Source: Adineta ricciae (Eukaryota; Rotifera; Eurotatoria; Adinetida; Adinetidae). From it: a stretch of 64,000 nucleotides of DNA. The stretch lies in contig CAJNOJ010000088.1 in NCBI GenBank assembly GCA_905250025.1, forward strand, positions 1 through 64,000, written 5' to 3'. The notes beneath the pieces were generated by a model that did no database searches, was not told the origin of the DNA, and saw nothing but the letters and a program-made list of their open reading frames with translations. Below, piece after piece: positions 11,366 to 21,633 of the stretch. The position numbers were made by a program, and so were the translations under genes. Positions within the stretch are counted from its first letter, which is position 1, and the number at the start of each line of letters is the position of its first letter.

Positions 11366-12835
11366 CTAGTCTGAACATGCGTGAGGAGTGATAAACGATG
11401 AGTTTGTTGTCATCCACGCTAATTTTAATAAGGAATGTGACACATCAAACAGCTCACCGTTACACTCTATCTTCAAGTTCGTAATATTGATCTCATCAGT
11501 AAACTCTATATCTCCTGCAGATACTGTTAATGTTGAATCTGTCATTATTAACTTTGGCTGCAATCCTTGCGGTGTTGCAATAAACATTACTTTCAATTGA
11601 TCCAGCGATTGAGAATATCTTTCGGCAGAATAACCAGTACAATGTAGCGGATATTTTCTTTCGCGACTCATTTCATTGACTAGTTCATAAATGTACTCGC
11701 CGATGGCTAATGATGATGTTAATCCTGTCGAACGTATTCCACCACAACAAATCCACTGTATTTCGCTGTAAGCATGGATTTGATAGTCCGAATGTTCTGT
11801 TGCTGGCCGTATGCCAGTATAAGATCCAATGCGCGTATAATTGGAGTTTGAACATGATGGTATAAGCTCATTGATCTTTTCGTGTAACATTCGTGTTACA
11901 TCTGATTTTATGGGTGCTTGCGATCGATCAAATTGAGTTTGTGCTGTTGGTCCAACAATAATCTGATTGAATAAATTCGGATAGACAATGACGCCTTTGG
12001 TAAATTTTGTCGGTATTGGTAAAATAATTGACTTTAGGGGTGACGTGCCCGGTGGTGGTGAGTAAACAGAAAACTGGCCCATTCGCGGCTGAATGGTGAA
12101 TGTATTTGTTGATGACTTCTGTTGTTTGATACGGATTTGTTCGACAATATCACCATAGAGACCAGCACAGTTGACGACAATGCGACTGCAATATTGTCCA
12201 TCGTTCAATGCCCAACATTGATTTTTGTAATCGTAATCACCATTGATGACTTCGACGTTGGTTTGAATGTGTCCGCCAAAGATTTTCCCATGCATTAATA
12301 AAATCAAGGGTAACGTTAAAGGATCTACTACCGATTCACCGGGAATATGCAAAGCTGCTAATGCACCATGTCTTAATAGAGGTTCACGTTCGTATAGCAT
12401 TGTTGAAGAAATCTCTGCGATGTCAAGTACATCGTTCTAAATAAGAAATGATTTGTCACTTGAGGTGCGTGCTAGTGTTTTCAAAGGAATATATACTTGA
12501 TGAGCAGTATCTTTGACTTCTTTCAGAATTTGCAAATCGTCCTCTTTCCATGCGATCAGATATGCGCCGATCTTTTTTATTGGTAGTTCAATATCCTGTC
12601 TAAAGGACTGATACAAATGATAGCCACGTTTTACAAGTTTTGATTCTAATGTATGCGGCACCGCATCAAAGCCTGTATGTAAAATGCCACTATTTCCTGA
12701 ACTTGCTCCAGTTAGGATTTGCGAGGATTTCTCCAAGAGGAGAACATTTTGAAATCCATTCAAAGTTAGTTGACGAAAAACTCCGAGCCCTACGATACCA
12801 CCTCCGACGATGATTATATCGTACACAAATGACAT
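11366..12835 (-). CDS. FAD-dependent oxidoreductase, GlpA/LhgO (DAO) family, first copy
   Basis: Exon 1 (12835-12497) opens with the Rossmann FAD motif DIIIVGGGIVGLGV, then EKSSQ and SSGNSGILHTGFDA, matching the S.NSG(I/V)(I/L)H.G region of GlpA/L-2-hydroxyglutarate oxidase-type flavoenzymes. A 60-nt intron (12437-12496, phase 0) joins AHQ to NDVLDIAEIS. Exon 2 holds the substrate domain, NCAGLYGD and the distal FAD motif (GIRPATE...CCGGIRSTGLTSSLAIGEY). The total is 469 residues. The enzyme should oxidise a small 2-hydroxy acid or glycerol-phosphate-like substrate; which one is not evident. The last ~100 residues do not look like the [2Fe-2S] BFD-like tail of bacterial relatives. The copy at 23743-25212 is intact. 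Confidence 0.8.
12437..12496 (-). other. 60-nt intron in the FAD oxidoreductase
   Basis: Donor GTATAT, acceptor TTATTTAG, phase 0. It removes an in-frame TAG. Identical position and length in the second copy (24814-24873). Confidence 0.75.
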
Positions 12836-13241
12836 ATGCGTGATATTGCGTTGAATCGAAGAAGAGTGAAAATGAAATTTGAAGCGATAAGAAGAATAAG
12901 GTCACACGTTTTTCTCTATGCGAGCTCATATAGATGTCGTGTATAACGGCATGACAGTAAGACATGTATAGTAAGATGTTTGGTGTAATATTAGGAATGC
13001 CTGCTCCCACGGCACTAGTATGCTTGCTATATTTCAAACTAGATAATTATGCGTAAAACGTCCCTTTCTCTCAGCATAATTTGCGAGAAAAAGTGCATAC
13101 ATAAAAAAAGGAACTTTCAATGATGAAAAGTTGCTAAAGCTGAACGCTTTGCAAATGTTAACGATAATTATTTATTCATATTCCTTCAGAGATACCAGCA
13201 ATTACCATTAACAGACCAAAAGAAAACACCGCTACATCATT
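12836..13241. other. Divergent promoter region
   Basis: About 400 bases between the FAD oxidoreductase (minus) and the secreted propeller gene (plus). It is conserved with 25213-25646 apart from a ~26-base insertion there near 25465-25490. It should hold both promoters; no specific site is evident. Confidence 0.4.
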
Positions 13242-14417
13242 TTGTTTGGCAACATGAATTGGAGCACATACATTCTCTTTTATTATTTTCTCCTTGGGAT
13301 GCAATGTAAAACGATTCCTTTCATAAACAACGCTATTCTCGTACCGATTCGACCCAAACTAAATACGACACTCTTGACAAATATCCCGTGTGACCAGTGT
13401 CTTTGTTCAGCATTACGAAATTCTCTGATACTAGCAATAAACTGTTATGCAAACTCCACCTGCGAATTGTTCACTCAATATCCCCGCACGTATCAATATC
13501 AATCATCGAGCAATAGCCGTATTTATTTCCCTCAAAGTATCTTACCTAATGCAAGCAATCCGTGCTGCATGTCAAACACAACGTTATTATTGCAAAAACT
13601 TCAAAATGCGGCGAATCCTATGATTAATGTCACTATCACACAACCTCGGTGTCTCCTTATTGATAACAACGGGTCATTGGTCACTATCGAGCAGATATCC
13701 AATGGACAATCCTACTTTGATCGATTAGATCCCCAGACTTTAACACTTCTCGAACATATTCCAATTAACGCTATGGTGGCAAATATCGGTCATTATCAAG
13801 ACAAGTTTTACATCGGAATTAATAATAATAATACAATATCTGTGTTCAAGAAGGGTCAAACTAATAATTCTTTAGTGTATTTAACCAATATTAATGGAGG
13901 AGCAACACCTATGAAAGGTGTTCGAGATATAATTTTTTTAAATAACGGATCAACAATGGTTGTTGCTTCGGCTGACAACAACTGTATTTACTACTATGCA
14001 GTGGTTAACGATACATATTATCCACTGATAAATTACACGACAGTTAATTACAATACACCACATGGTTTATTCCCACTGAATGATTCGTTTTACTACGTTG
14101 CAGCATGGAGTATTCCTTCGATATACTCTTACAAATACAATACCCAGTCAGCAAATTGGACACAATCACTCTTTGCCACTGCACCAGCCCCTAGCGCCTA
14201 CGGAGCGCATATATTCGTCGATGATTGCAATCGTCGATGGTTTACAGTTTATGGTTATGGTATTCGAATTTATGATGCTAATGGAGCGAGTTTAGGTAAT
14301 TGGAGTATCGGCGGTGGATATTTTGATGCATTACTTTTGGATAATTATGTGCTAATATTGTCAAATTCGGCAAATTCTAAACTTACACGTATAGATCCTC
14401 AAGTTACGTGTGATTAA
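13242..14417 (+). CDS. Secreted propeller-like glycoprotein, CDQCLC family (first copy)
   Basis: A single-exon frame of 391 codons. The start may be the second Met (13254), immediately before the signal peptide WSTYILFYYFLLG. A cysteine-rich N-terminal module follows (CDQCLC...NCYANSTCELF...PCC), with spacing reminiscent of small PAN/apple-like domains. The C-terminal two-thirds has repeated beta strands (DRLDP.TLTLLEHIPI, DIIFLNNGSTMVVAS, HGLFPLNDSFYYVAAWS, DALLLDNYVLILSNS), which suggest a YncE/NHL-like propeller. Many N-glycosylation sequons are present. It is probably extracellular; the ligand is unknown. An intact copy is at 25647-26822, and the truncated exon at 3067-3228 belongs to the same family. 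Confidence 0.65.
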   Translation: MFGNMNWSTYILFYYFLLGMQCKTIPFINNAILVPIRPKLNTTLLTNIPCDQCLCSALRNSLILAINCYANSTCELFTQYPRTYQYQSSSNSRIYFPQSILPNASNPCCMSNTTLLLQKLQNAANPMINVTITQPRCLLIDNNGSLVTIEQISNGQSYFDRLDPQTLTLLEHIPINAMVANIGHYQDKFYIGINNNNTISVFKKGQTNNSLVYLTNINGGATPMKGVRDIIFLNNGSTMVVASADNNCIYYYAVVNDTYYPLINYTTVNYNTPHGLFPLNDSFYYVAAWSIPSIYSYKYNTQSANWTQSLFATAPAPSAYGAHIFVDDCNRRWFTVYGYGIRIYDANGASLGNWSIGGGYFDALLLDNYVLILSNSANSKLTRIDPQVTCD

Positions 14418-15530
14418 TGCATTTGAACAATACTTTTTTTGAAACTTTTCTTTTCATTACTTTCACTTTATTTTTATTATATTCTCTTGTCTTTTCCTTG
14501 TAATTCTCGTATCGTCAACTGCAATATTTCCATTTATTTAAAAACTATATATCCTTCTGCTCCTGTTTCGATTATTTATCCTATATTTCATTTCATTTTG
14601 CTCATGCGATATTCATTGTTATTTCAAATCAAATGATGTGTCGTACAGTTAAGTACCGCATTGAAACGAGGAAATGGTCAGGTCCATTTCAAGTAGCGAT
14701 TATTAGCTGTCATCTGTGCCCTATAAACTGGAAAATAACGTCTGCACTACAGTTCGACAGAAAATGGTTACCACCGACTTATCGAAATCTAACTACTCCA
14801 GGCTATTTATACAAGGAAATATCATCATCGTCGTGGAAAGAGACAATACACAACTACGTGTAGCGAATGTAGCCATAATTTTAGAATTAAATACAACATT
14901 GAATACATTGTCATTCGTATCAATTATCGATTTTCCAGGCGAGATGCGTTGACCAACAAAATATAATGAGTTTGTCTTATACAAGCGATTTAGAACAGCT
15001 GCATGATTAGTATATTGTTGCTGATTGACTATTATATAGTGAAACGAGTTTAGACGCAAACGAAAGTTTCGATTACATCGGTTTTCATTATGTAGATCGG
15101 CAATTTTATCGAGACAAATCAAGTTGTAGTGAATGGAATTGTGACGACGGTTCCGATTTGATCCTGGAAGAACCTAATCTTTTGCTTCGACTTTTACTCC
15201 TAAAAAAAAGAATTATGAAGTCATGAAGTTCTCCTGGGCTCATAACTATACTTATCCTGACCTTCTAAATGACGCACATGAATTTGCTCGTATTCCTTGA
15301 ATGAGGAGAGACGATAATAGTCTGTACACACTCTTTTGTCAAAGTATTTTAAACGAATCTTTGACATCAAGTTTTGTGTCATCATACCTATAAAGTTAGC
15401 TGCAGATTAACGGAAAAAGATTAATCGAAAACAAAATCGCCAAGAAGGTATTAAACAACGTTGTTTTCATCGTCTATATTTTGTTTACATTTTTAAACTG
15501 TGTCAATGGATCATTATGATCATTGTTTCC
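14418..15530. other. Intergenic region with two copy-specific segments
   Basis: Compared with 26823-27760, this region lacks about 250 bases after GCTCATGC near 14605. It also carries about 475 bases (14691-15165) where the other copy has only ~85. The extra part includes a plus-strand stretch (14793-14952) that reads like a decayed coding fragment but has no family I know. No functional gene is seen. Confidence 0.35.
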
Positions 15531-15537
15531 AAAAAAT

Positions 15538-16233
15538 AAACCAAAACATATTCGTCTTGCTTTTACGACCCACAGGCGTGACAGTCTCATGGACGACACA
15601 CTTTCACCCCAGGTGAAATGAGCGGTGGTTATAAAAATATGTGGTACTCTTTCGATTATGGTCCAGTTCATGTCATAATGTTGAATACGGGAGCAGACTT
15701 TGTCAATGTACCAGCAGGACCAGGAACGGCATTAAATGCGGATCATTTCGTTGGTACATCTGCTCAAGTGACATGGCTAGAAGCTGATCTAAAGAAAAGC
15801 TACTGATCCGGCACAACGTACTAAAGTCCCGTGGATCATCGCAACTGATCGTCGACCAATTTTTATCTGGACAGGCAATTATTCCGCTATCAGAGAACTG
15901 CGAGTCATGTAAACTTGCCTTTATGCCTCTTCTCAGTCAATACAAAGTTTATTTTTATTTCTGTGGTCACATGCATTGGATAACGCAGGTAATATTGTAG
16001 CAAAAGGTTTTAAGAATGTCGACAGTCTTATCCATGTGACTGATAGAGCAGGCGCTGCTCCATCAGATGCTGAAAAAGTCAGGATTATTGATACCGATCG
16101 TCAAGCTTGGTTCTTCGGTGGTTATGGCTTTCATCAGTTGTTAATCAAAGATTCTTCTCAAGCGAGTTTGAATTTTATTGACTCATCAACGACAACAATT
16201 ATCAAATCGGTGGATATCATTCGCAACCGTTGA
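15538..16233 (+). pseudogene. Purple acid phosphatase-like metallophosphatase pseudogene (first copy)
   Basis: Pieces of a purple acid phosphatase run in order. An N-terminal PKHIRLAF... / TGVTVSWTTH strand pair lies at 15541-15605. A middle piece GGYKNMWYSFDYGPVHVIMLNT follows, then WLEADLKK with continuation ATDPAQRTKVPWI in another frame, a YFCGH(M/I)HW metal-site segment near 15955, and the C-terminal NAGNIVAKGF...WFFGGYGFHQL domain. Frames change several times, stops interrupt it, most of the metal-binding core between the first two pieces is missing, and the usual GGHRP is replaced by ATDRRP. About 100 bases kept in the other copy are deleted at 15604. It cannot encode an active enzyme. 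Confidence 0.75.
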
Positions 16234-16272
16234 ACTCTTCATGATCTTCTTTCTCTATATGTTCGTGACACA

Positions 16273-16856
16273 TTAGTAATAAAACGTAGAAAAATTATTA
16301 GTACGATCACTGACATCATCACTGAACTGCGTATGGAAAAAGGGATGTTGAGGTGCTGCTTCTTTAGATTCAGTAGTCGACAACACATGCTCTGTTTGTA
16401 TCGGGATGGACGACTGTTCCTCATCCTCATCTGCTTTATCTTGATTTTCTTCGCTATTGGTGAAATCATGTGATCCGTCGTCTGTTTCAACACTCGTCGG
16501 CGTTCCCATTGCTTTTTTAGCAGCTTCTTCTTCCATATAGTCATTGAGAAGTTGCCATTTTTTACCCGCATCATTAGTTTTTCGATACACCCACTGAAAC
16601 GTTGGGTAAAATTTTAATTCGACACCTTCATCCGCCTGTCGAATTTGTAGTTTCGGCAACTTTGTCAACATTCTCTTCCTTTTTGCTTCCAGTTGTGCTT
16701 TGTGCTCATCTAATGTCAATTCTCCCGCTTCATCATCGTAAGTCCTGTAAAAGTCAATATGGCAAAATATGGAATGTCTTACCATTAAAAAGTAGAAACA
16801 ACTCACATGCCATCTTCTTGATCTTCTGCATCATTTACAGAGTATTTGACAGACAT
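16273..16856 (-). CDS. Small acidic protein with SERBP1/HABP4-like segment (first copy)
   Basis: Exon 1 (16856-16807) encodes MSVKYSVNDAEDQEDG. A 62-nt GT..AG intron (16745-16806) joins it in phase 2 to exon 2, which ends at the stop at 16273; total 173 residues. The segment ELTLDEHKAQLEAKRKR..., followed by LQIRQADEGVE, resembles the conserved (M/E)LTLDE(W/Y)KA.....NIRK..EG block of SERBP1/HABP4/Stm1-type ribosome-associated proteins. The C-terminal half is low-complexity, rich in Asp, Glu, Ser and Thr. The RGG regions usual for that family are absent, so the assignment is tentative. The copy at 28632-29205 has the same exon lengths but a 52-nt intron. Confidence 0.55.
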
Positions 16857-17246
16857 TACAAAGCTATATTCATGAAAAGCGCACTATTTCATAGATACGT
16901 ATTCACATTATCGGATGCGTTTCTTGCCTTCGAATGGAGAAAGAATATTACCTTTTTGTTGTGTAAGTTTTTCGTAATCAAGGTAACTACTTCACGTGTG
17001 TTCTGTAATGTTGTTATCGAAAAACAAATATTTTCCTATGCGCCGTTGAAGTATTGTTGATGCTTTAGAAAAAGTTTTTGTATTCGCTGGATAGAAATCG
17101 CATGATGTCGCTCGTTTCTTATCAATCTCACAGCACTCGCCTGCAAAAGTTTCAGAATTATGATAGAATGCAATGCAACTCTACAGAATATTATCGTTTA
17201 ATTACAATTTCAAGAACAGTACGACTAAAAACAGAAGTCTGAACGA
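16857..17246. other. Intergenic region upstream of the acidic-protein gene
   Basis: Conserved with 29206-29595. No coding sequence is seen. It separates two minus-strand genes and should contain the promoter of the acidic protein and the 3' end of the cysteine-repeat gene. Confidence 0.4.
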
Positions 17247-17675
17247 TCACAGCATAGTTTTCTTGGTCGAACATTCTTTTGCATCGGATGTGTAACATTT
17301 ACCACCACATAATATTTGATTGTACGCGCAAATTACATCATTGAGACACTTCTGTATACCAACTTTATAGCAAACGTTACCACACGGTTTCTGGTCGTAT
17401 GCGCAGATGATTTTTCCATAACACTGCTGAACGCCAGGTGTATAACATCTACCGTTGCATAATTCTTGATGATAACTGCAAATCACCTGATTGATGCATT
17501 TTTGTACTCCTGGTGCGTAGCAAACGTTACCACAAAATTGTCGACCGATGGCACATGTACTTGCAGCTGACGTCCTGGGCAGATTGACGAGCAATAATAA
17601 AAGAATGAAAGCAGCTAGTATCATATTCGTAAAATATGAAATAATCGCACAGGTATTGCTTTTTGTTGATGTCAC
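17247..17675 (-). CDS. Secreted cysteine-repeat (galaxin-like) protein
   Basis: A signal peptide begins either at the first Met or, better, at Met18 (MILAAFILLLLLVNLPRTSA, giving a start near 17624). It is followed by about four repeats of ~25 residues with the pattern C.G.(V/R)CY.(P/V)G(V/I)Q.C....ICA(Y)...LC. The layout resembles galaxin-type repeats of animal extracellular matrix, but with single cysteines instead of the usual di-cysteines. It is likely a small extracellular structural or lectin-like protein; no catalytic residue is visible. The second copy (29596-29814) is cut by an assembly gap after the middle repeats. Homology to galaxin is a pattern judgement only. Confidence 0.6.
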   Translation of the reverse strand: MTSTKSNTCAIISYFTNMILAAFILLLLLVNLPRTSAASTCAIGRQFCGNVCYAPGVQKCINQVICSYHQELCNGRCYTPGVQQCYGKIICAYDQKPCGNVCYKVGIQKCLNDVICAYNQILCGGKCYTSDAKECSTKKTML

Positions 17676-18440
17676 CTTTGCTCAGACAAAACGAAATTTG
17701 TTCAGAGTACTTTTAGAATGGACGTGTTTTTCATGCTATTCTATATATCGTATGAAAAAAAAACGAAAAGAATAGTAAAAGGTATAATATTCTTCTTATT
17801 ATGCAATCATTCGTGGTAGATATTCATCCGAGCAATCTTCGCACGAACGAAAACGCCGTTGAGAGCGTTCCGAAAGTTTGACATTTACCTCATTTTCCTT
17901 TCACATTTGATGAATCGTGCGTCTTCATAGTAATGTAAATTTGATTTATGCAAATACGTCAAAATAGACGCGGAAAACAAAAAACAATATAGTGACTCGA
18001 TATATTTTGGGCAACAGAAATTTTCGAATATATTGGATATACATATGCTCAATAAACACATCATACTGCACATAGTTCGATCAATACTTATAAATTGTGT
18101 ATAAAAATAGAAGCGGATCACTCAAGTGTTTCGATAACAACTGGAATAAAAATAATTATTTTCAGTCTCACCTCGCACAAGGAAATATATAAAACGAAAA
18201 CTATATCATATATCTAGGTATCATTTACCGGCCAATAACCTCATGCGTTGTTTCTAGGATCCTATCGTTTGCAGCCTCTACAGTGTTTAAAACTATCTTG
18301 GTTGCTAATTTTTATATTACAGTAAACACAGGACGCAGTTCAATGTTTATACTAAAACTACTATCAGGCTTAGTCATCTTTCTTGAAACAAACATATTGT
18401 ATTTTTTCTAAATTTTATTTCATTACAGATAAAAAAAATA
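17676..18440. other. Intergenic region, no gene seen
   Basis: Lies between the 5' end of the cysteine-repeat gene and the 3' end of a minus-strand unknown gene. The only frames are short. The right edge contains the polyadenylation-type AATAAA (minus strand, near 18415-18425) of the gene at 18466. Confidence 0.4.
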
Positions 18441-18465
18441 CATTTTATTATACACAATTTATATT

Positions 18466-18741
18466 CTAACTGATATAGTGTTGACGAATGGATGCAGGAA
18501 CTCCAGTGTATGGTTGAAAGTGAAGTGCATCTAGTGGAGTGAAGTCGATCTCACGTTCAACACCAACATGTCCATTCCACGGATTGACATACATTCCACT
18601 ATCTTGTGTATAGATGCCATAGCCATAGTTACCAAAGCCGATGGTGTGATAGTCACCATTCCAGTTGTTGCTGACAAGAGTTGTTCGTCCGAGCATGTTG
18701 AATAGATGAGTTTATTTGAATGATAAGATATCGAAGAGTGA
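18466..18741 (-). CDS. C-terminal part of an unknown protein (inverted third copy)
   Basis: The minus strand encodes ~76 residues ending QPYTGVPASIRQHYIS. The last 53 residues or so are identical to those at 29816-29980, and the overlapping part at 32746-32891 matches as well. A Met stands at 18696 with an in-frame stop just upstream, but the frame reaches almost to the n at 18742, so the true 5' part may be missing. The 3' flank soon diverges from the other two copies, so this is a separate locus (paralogue or homoeologue). The protein is rich in Gly, Tyr and Asn; no domain is recognised. Confidence 0.5.
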
Positions 18742-18742
18742 N
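18742..18742. other. Assembly gap (single n) at the start of the second block
   Basis: The base to the right starts an exact match to position 5858, in the middle of an NHL codon run. The left side is an unrelated gene tail. This is a contig junction. Confidence 0.85.
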
Positions 18743-19061
18743 ATGGAGAAAAGATGCACAGGAAGGAATTGTTGTTGTTGGTGGAAATGGAAACGGAAAG
18801 AAGCTGAATCGATTGAATGATCCTCAAGGAATCATTGTTGATCATGAGGGTCGAATTTATGCTGCAGATCGCGCAAATCATCGAATAATGCGATGGTGTG
18901 AAGGAGACGAAGAAGGTGAAATAATTGTTGGTGGAAATGGACAAGGAGATGAGCCTAATCAATTATCTTATCCCCACGGTTTATCAGTTGATGGTGAAGG
19001 AAATCTTTATGTTGTTGATCGTGGAAGTGATCGAATTCAACGCTTTGAGTTGATCATTTGA
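18743..19061 (+). pseudogene. NHL-repeat protein, 3' fragment (truncated by gap)
   Basis: Encodes the last two to three NHL blades of the gene at 4318-6176, with the same stop codon. Changes include NLNQLN to KLNRLN and DESNQL to DEPNQL. The 5' part is missing at the n at 18742. It is probably the end of an intact allele or duplicate whose upstream contig was not placed here. Confidence 0.75.
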
Positions 19062-20117
19062 AAGAAGAAACATTTTATTTTAAATCTCAAAATCGAAATA
19101 AAATGCGTTTCGAAATGAGAAACAAAGTTGAAAGAAAAATTCTCGAGAAAATTAATGAAGAAAATAAAGAGAAATGTTCATTTTTATTTTCTTTTCAACC
19201 AAAAAAAAAACAAAATTCGTTCGATTTTTCAGTTGAGTATTTTATAGAAAATCATTTAGTATAAAGACGTTTTCTTTGCGAATAACACGTAGATCGTTGC
19301 CTCAAAAGAGATTTCAAAGTTCATAAATGAAAAATTTCCTCGTCTTGAAAAGAAAAAGATTTTTAATGAGAAAAACGAAATGATTGATTAATTTTCAACA
19401 TTTAAATCTTTTAGTTTTTTCTTCGATAATTTTCTGAGAAAGAGAAGATTTCTTTCAAATCAATTTTATTTTACCTTGTGACAATAAAGATCAACAGAAT
19501 TTGAAGGTTTCATTCTCAATATACGTAGTTTCTATTGACTTGTCCTCTATCAATGATTCTCTAATGAAACACTTTATATTTACTTTCTGATGAATGGAAG
19601 CTATTCCAAGTTTAACAATCTTGTTTTCAATAGATGGTGGTAAAACATTGAACTGTCAATTATTCGCAACACGGGACAAATCGAAAGAAAATAGTAGATA
19701 CGCTTTGTGATACCAGATATCGGAGACAAATTTAAATCGATTATATCCAATTTCAGTCGGCTCATACAGCACCTATATTCTAGGTAATACGTCAATGAAA
19801 ACTCATCCTGTTGGATTCGACTCAACGACCGACGGAAAGCATATTGTTGTCACTTACCACGCGATACCCACGCATATGCAGCGTATTTGATTACATATAA
19901 ATAGCACTGCGGACTCTCATTTATGGTGTGTTTTATTTTATCTATCACGTGTTCGCTTCCGACTCAACCTAGATCTGATTGAGAAAATAAATTGACATAT
20001 ATATCTTTACATAAAACATCATGGTTAAGAATTATAAGTATTGGTATAGGTCTGCATATATACCGCCTTTTGCCCATATTCTTACATTCATTCTATGAAA
20101 ATAATAAAAAGTGTATA
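19062..20117. other. Intergenic region with copy-specific insertions
   Basis: Contains a 265-base segment (19119-19383) absent from the first copy and bordered by the 8-base direct repeat CGAAATGA (19111-19118 and 19376-19383). It also contains about 360 bases (19538-19900) that replace the unrelated segment at 6380-7015. The latter includes a short plus-strand stretch (about 19753-19890) that reads like an extracellular-protein fragment; no gene is intact. Confidence 0.45.
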
Positions 20118-20876
20118 TTAAAAATAAAAAGACAGGACGAATATCGAAGTAACCAGTAGCAGAAAAACAGAAACCATCTCCCTAGTTCCTGCAGCAATTC
20201 GTCGACCACTAGAATCAGTTAAACCATGTTCAGCAAGTATTCTTTTGACTTCGGACAATGTTATGTCGCCATTGCATAAATTACGATTGCAAGTAATATC
20301 GAAAGATGTATACGTTTCGCTGTCATAAACCATTACTACAGGCATACTGAGATATTTACAGCCACGTGCTCTCGCTCTGTGATCTCGCGGATTATAATCT
20401 ACATTACAGACTTCGCCTGGTGCACATAAAACGATGGCATTTTTCATATTGTAACATTGGATAGAGTTGCTTGTAGAAGAATTCTCGATCAGTGGTGCCA
20501 GTTGAGCATGGAGACGATAAACATCGTAGTACTGGGAGGTCATTGTAGTAATTCTATTTTGAGCATACGAAAGAGCACAATTGGTATTCTCTGAGCATGC
20601 GTACCGAATATCATAGGATAGAGTTGGCTGCATGGTAATGTAGATGAAATCTCGCGAATTGGAATTATGCTCATGAGTAACTTCGTACGTCTTAGAATGA
20701 TAAGCGAACTCCACATCGACGGAACATTTCGATGCAGAAACACGTTGCTGGCATTCCTTGTTATCAGCGACGAGTGGCGTATTAAACCTATACTTACCAA
20801 GTGAACAGTTCGTCAAACATTGTAAAGCGTCACTGTTACCTGCCAGTAGAAACAAAACTGTAAGAAATACGAGCAT
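20118..20876 (-). CDS. Ly6/uPAR-like GPI-anchored secreted protein (second copy)
   Basis: Same length and start context as 7229-7987: signal peptide MLVFLTVLFLLAGNSDA, CNRNLCNGD motif and hydrophobic GPI-type tail. About 13 residues differ in the mature region, with cysteines retained. Differences include NVEFF to DVEFA and YYDIS to YYDVY. Both copies are open with no lesion. Confidence 0.6.
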   Translation of the reverse strand: MLVFLTVLFLLAGNSDALQCLTNCSLGKYRFNTPLVADNKECQQRVSASKCSVDVEFAYHSKTYEVTHEHNSNSRDFIYITMQPTLSYDIRYACSENTNCALSYAQNRITTMTSQYYDVYRLHAQLAPLIENSSTSNSIQCYNMKNAIVLCAPGEVCNVDYNPRDHRARARGCKYLSMPVVMVYDSETYTSFDITCNRNLCNGDITLSEVKRILAEHGLTDSSGRRIAAGTREMVSVFLLLVTSIFVLSFYF

Positions 20877-21297
20877 TATGAATTTATGCTCTGAGAGAAG
20901 GAAAGCTTGTCGTTTTATAAGAAGCATATCGATAAGCCCACGAGAATGACGCAGGAGAAATATTATGATATCGCTTAAGCTGATGTCAATAGTGTGCACA
21001 AGCATGCTCTCATTTCTTTGTTAGCTGTTCTGTTTTGAAAGTTATATTTACAGAAAATAAGCGGTGTCAATTACTATCGGCTGCGCACATTTTGTTAGAA
21101 TAAGAAAGAAAAAAAAGACGGTCGGTATTTGCCTGTATACAGATGATCTTTCAATGAAAGGAATAAATGTGTCGTTATTTCACAATATTTGAAAATCTAT
21201 GTGCAATGATGATTAGAAAACAGTACATGACATCTCAATGCAGTCGAGCATGTCGAATCGATAACATCAAAATCATAATTGATTGCGTCTTTTTTCG
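20877..21297. other. Intergenic region lacking the 510-base segment of the first copy
   Basis: Corresponds to 7988-8919 without bases 8245-8756. No gene is seen. Confidence 0.4.
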
Positions 21298-21582
21298 TCA
21301 TATAAAATGATAATTACGAATATGTTTTCTTTCATATCGAAGAAAATCGCCTAACTTGCATTTATATGACTTCCCATCAATACCCATTTGATTACTTCGA
21401 CAGCTATGTGGATAATACAATGACAGGTATAGATCTGATTGAGGAGTATGAAGTTGTATATTATATTTAGGTCCATTGCTGCACAACGGAAGAAAAGACG
21501 GAATAACGAAAGATTCTATATCGCCATGGGTGCCGAAATTTGTCAAAACTATCATTGGAAAAATCTTTGACAAAACTAACAT
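21298..21582 (-). pseudogene. Glycosyltransferase-like N-terminal fragment (second copy)
   Basis: Same 94-codon frame as 8920-9204, starting with the GTHGD motif. Differences cluster in the middle (for example SYSNG to LCSNG, QLNILRLDL to QLHTPQSDL). No downstream catalytic domain is present here either. Confidence 0.3.
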
Positions 21583-21633
21583 TCACTTTTGTTGACGAAT
21601 TTATTATTTAAAGTAAAGCTTAAAAGTGATGAT

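Larger units (their letters stand above)
5858..17465. repeat. Long duplicated block, first copy
   Basis: This ~11.6 kb block recurs at 18743-29814 in the same order and orientation: NHL tail, Ly6-like gene, glycosyltransferase-like fragment, F-box/LRR, FAD oxidoreductase, secreted propeller, purple acid phosphatase relic, acidic protein and cysteine-repeat protein. By eye, coding parts differ by a few percent and intron positions are identical. Large differences are confined to intergenic indels (near 6225, 6380-7020, 8245-8756, 14600, 14690-15165 and 15604). The right end stops inside the cysteine-repeat gene, exactly where the second copy meets an n. Confidence 0.95.

Noticed and set aside
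15618..15806. Short intact metallophosphatase gene
   Set aside because: Homology continues past the stop in another frame and the metal site lies in a third; this is one piece of a pseudogene.
16602..17060. 152-codon plus-strand frame
   Set aside because: It lies antisense to the acidic-protein gene and runs into AT-rich intergenic DNA; composition does not look coding.
18531..18962. 143-codon minus-strand frame crossing the n at 18742
   Set aside because: It is antisense to the NHL fragment and to the unknown gene tail, and joins unrelated contigs.
19058..19264. 68-codon frame after the NHL fragment as a new gene
   Set aside because: Lys/Glu/Asn-rich low-complexity sequence from the copy-specific insertion, with no conserved counterpart.
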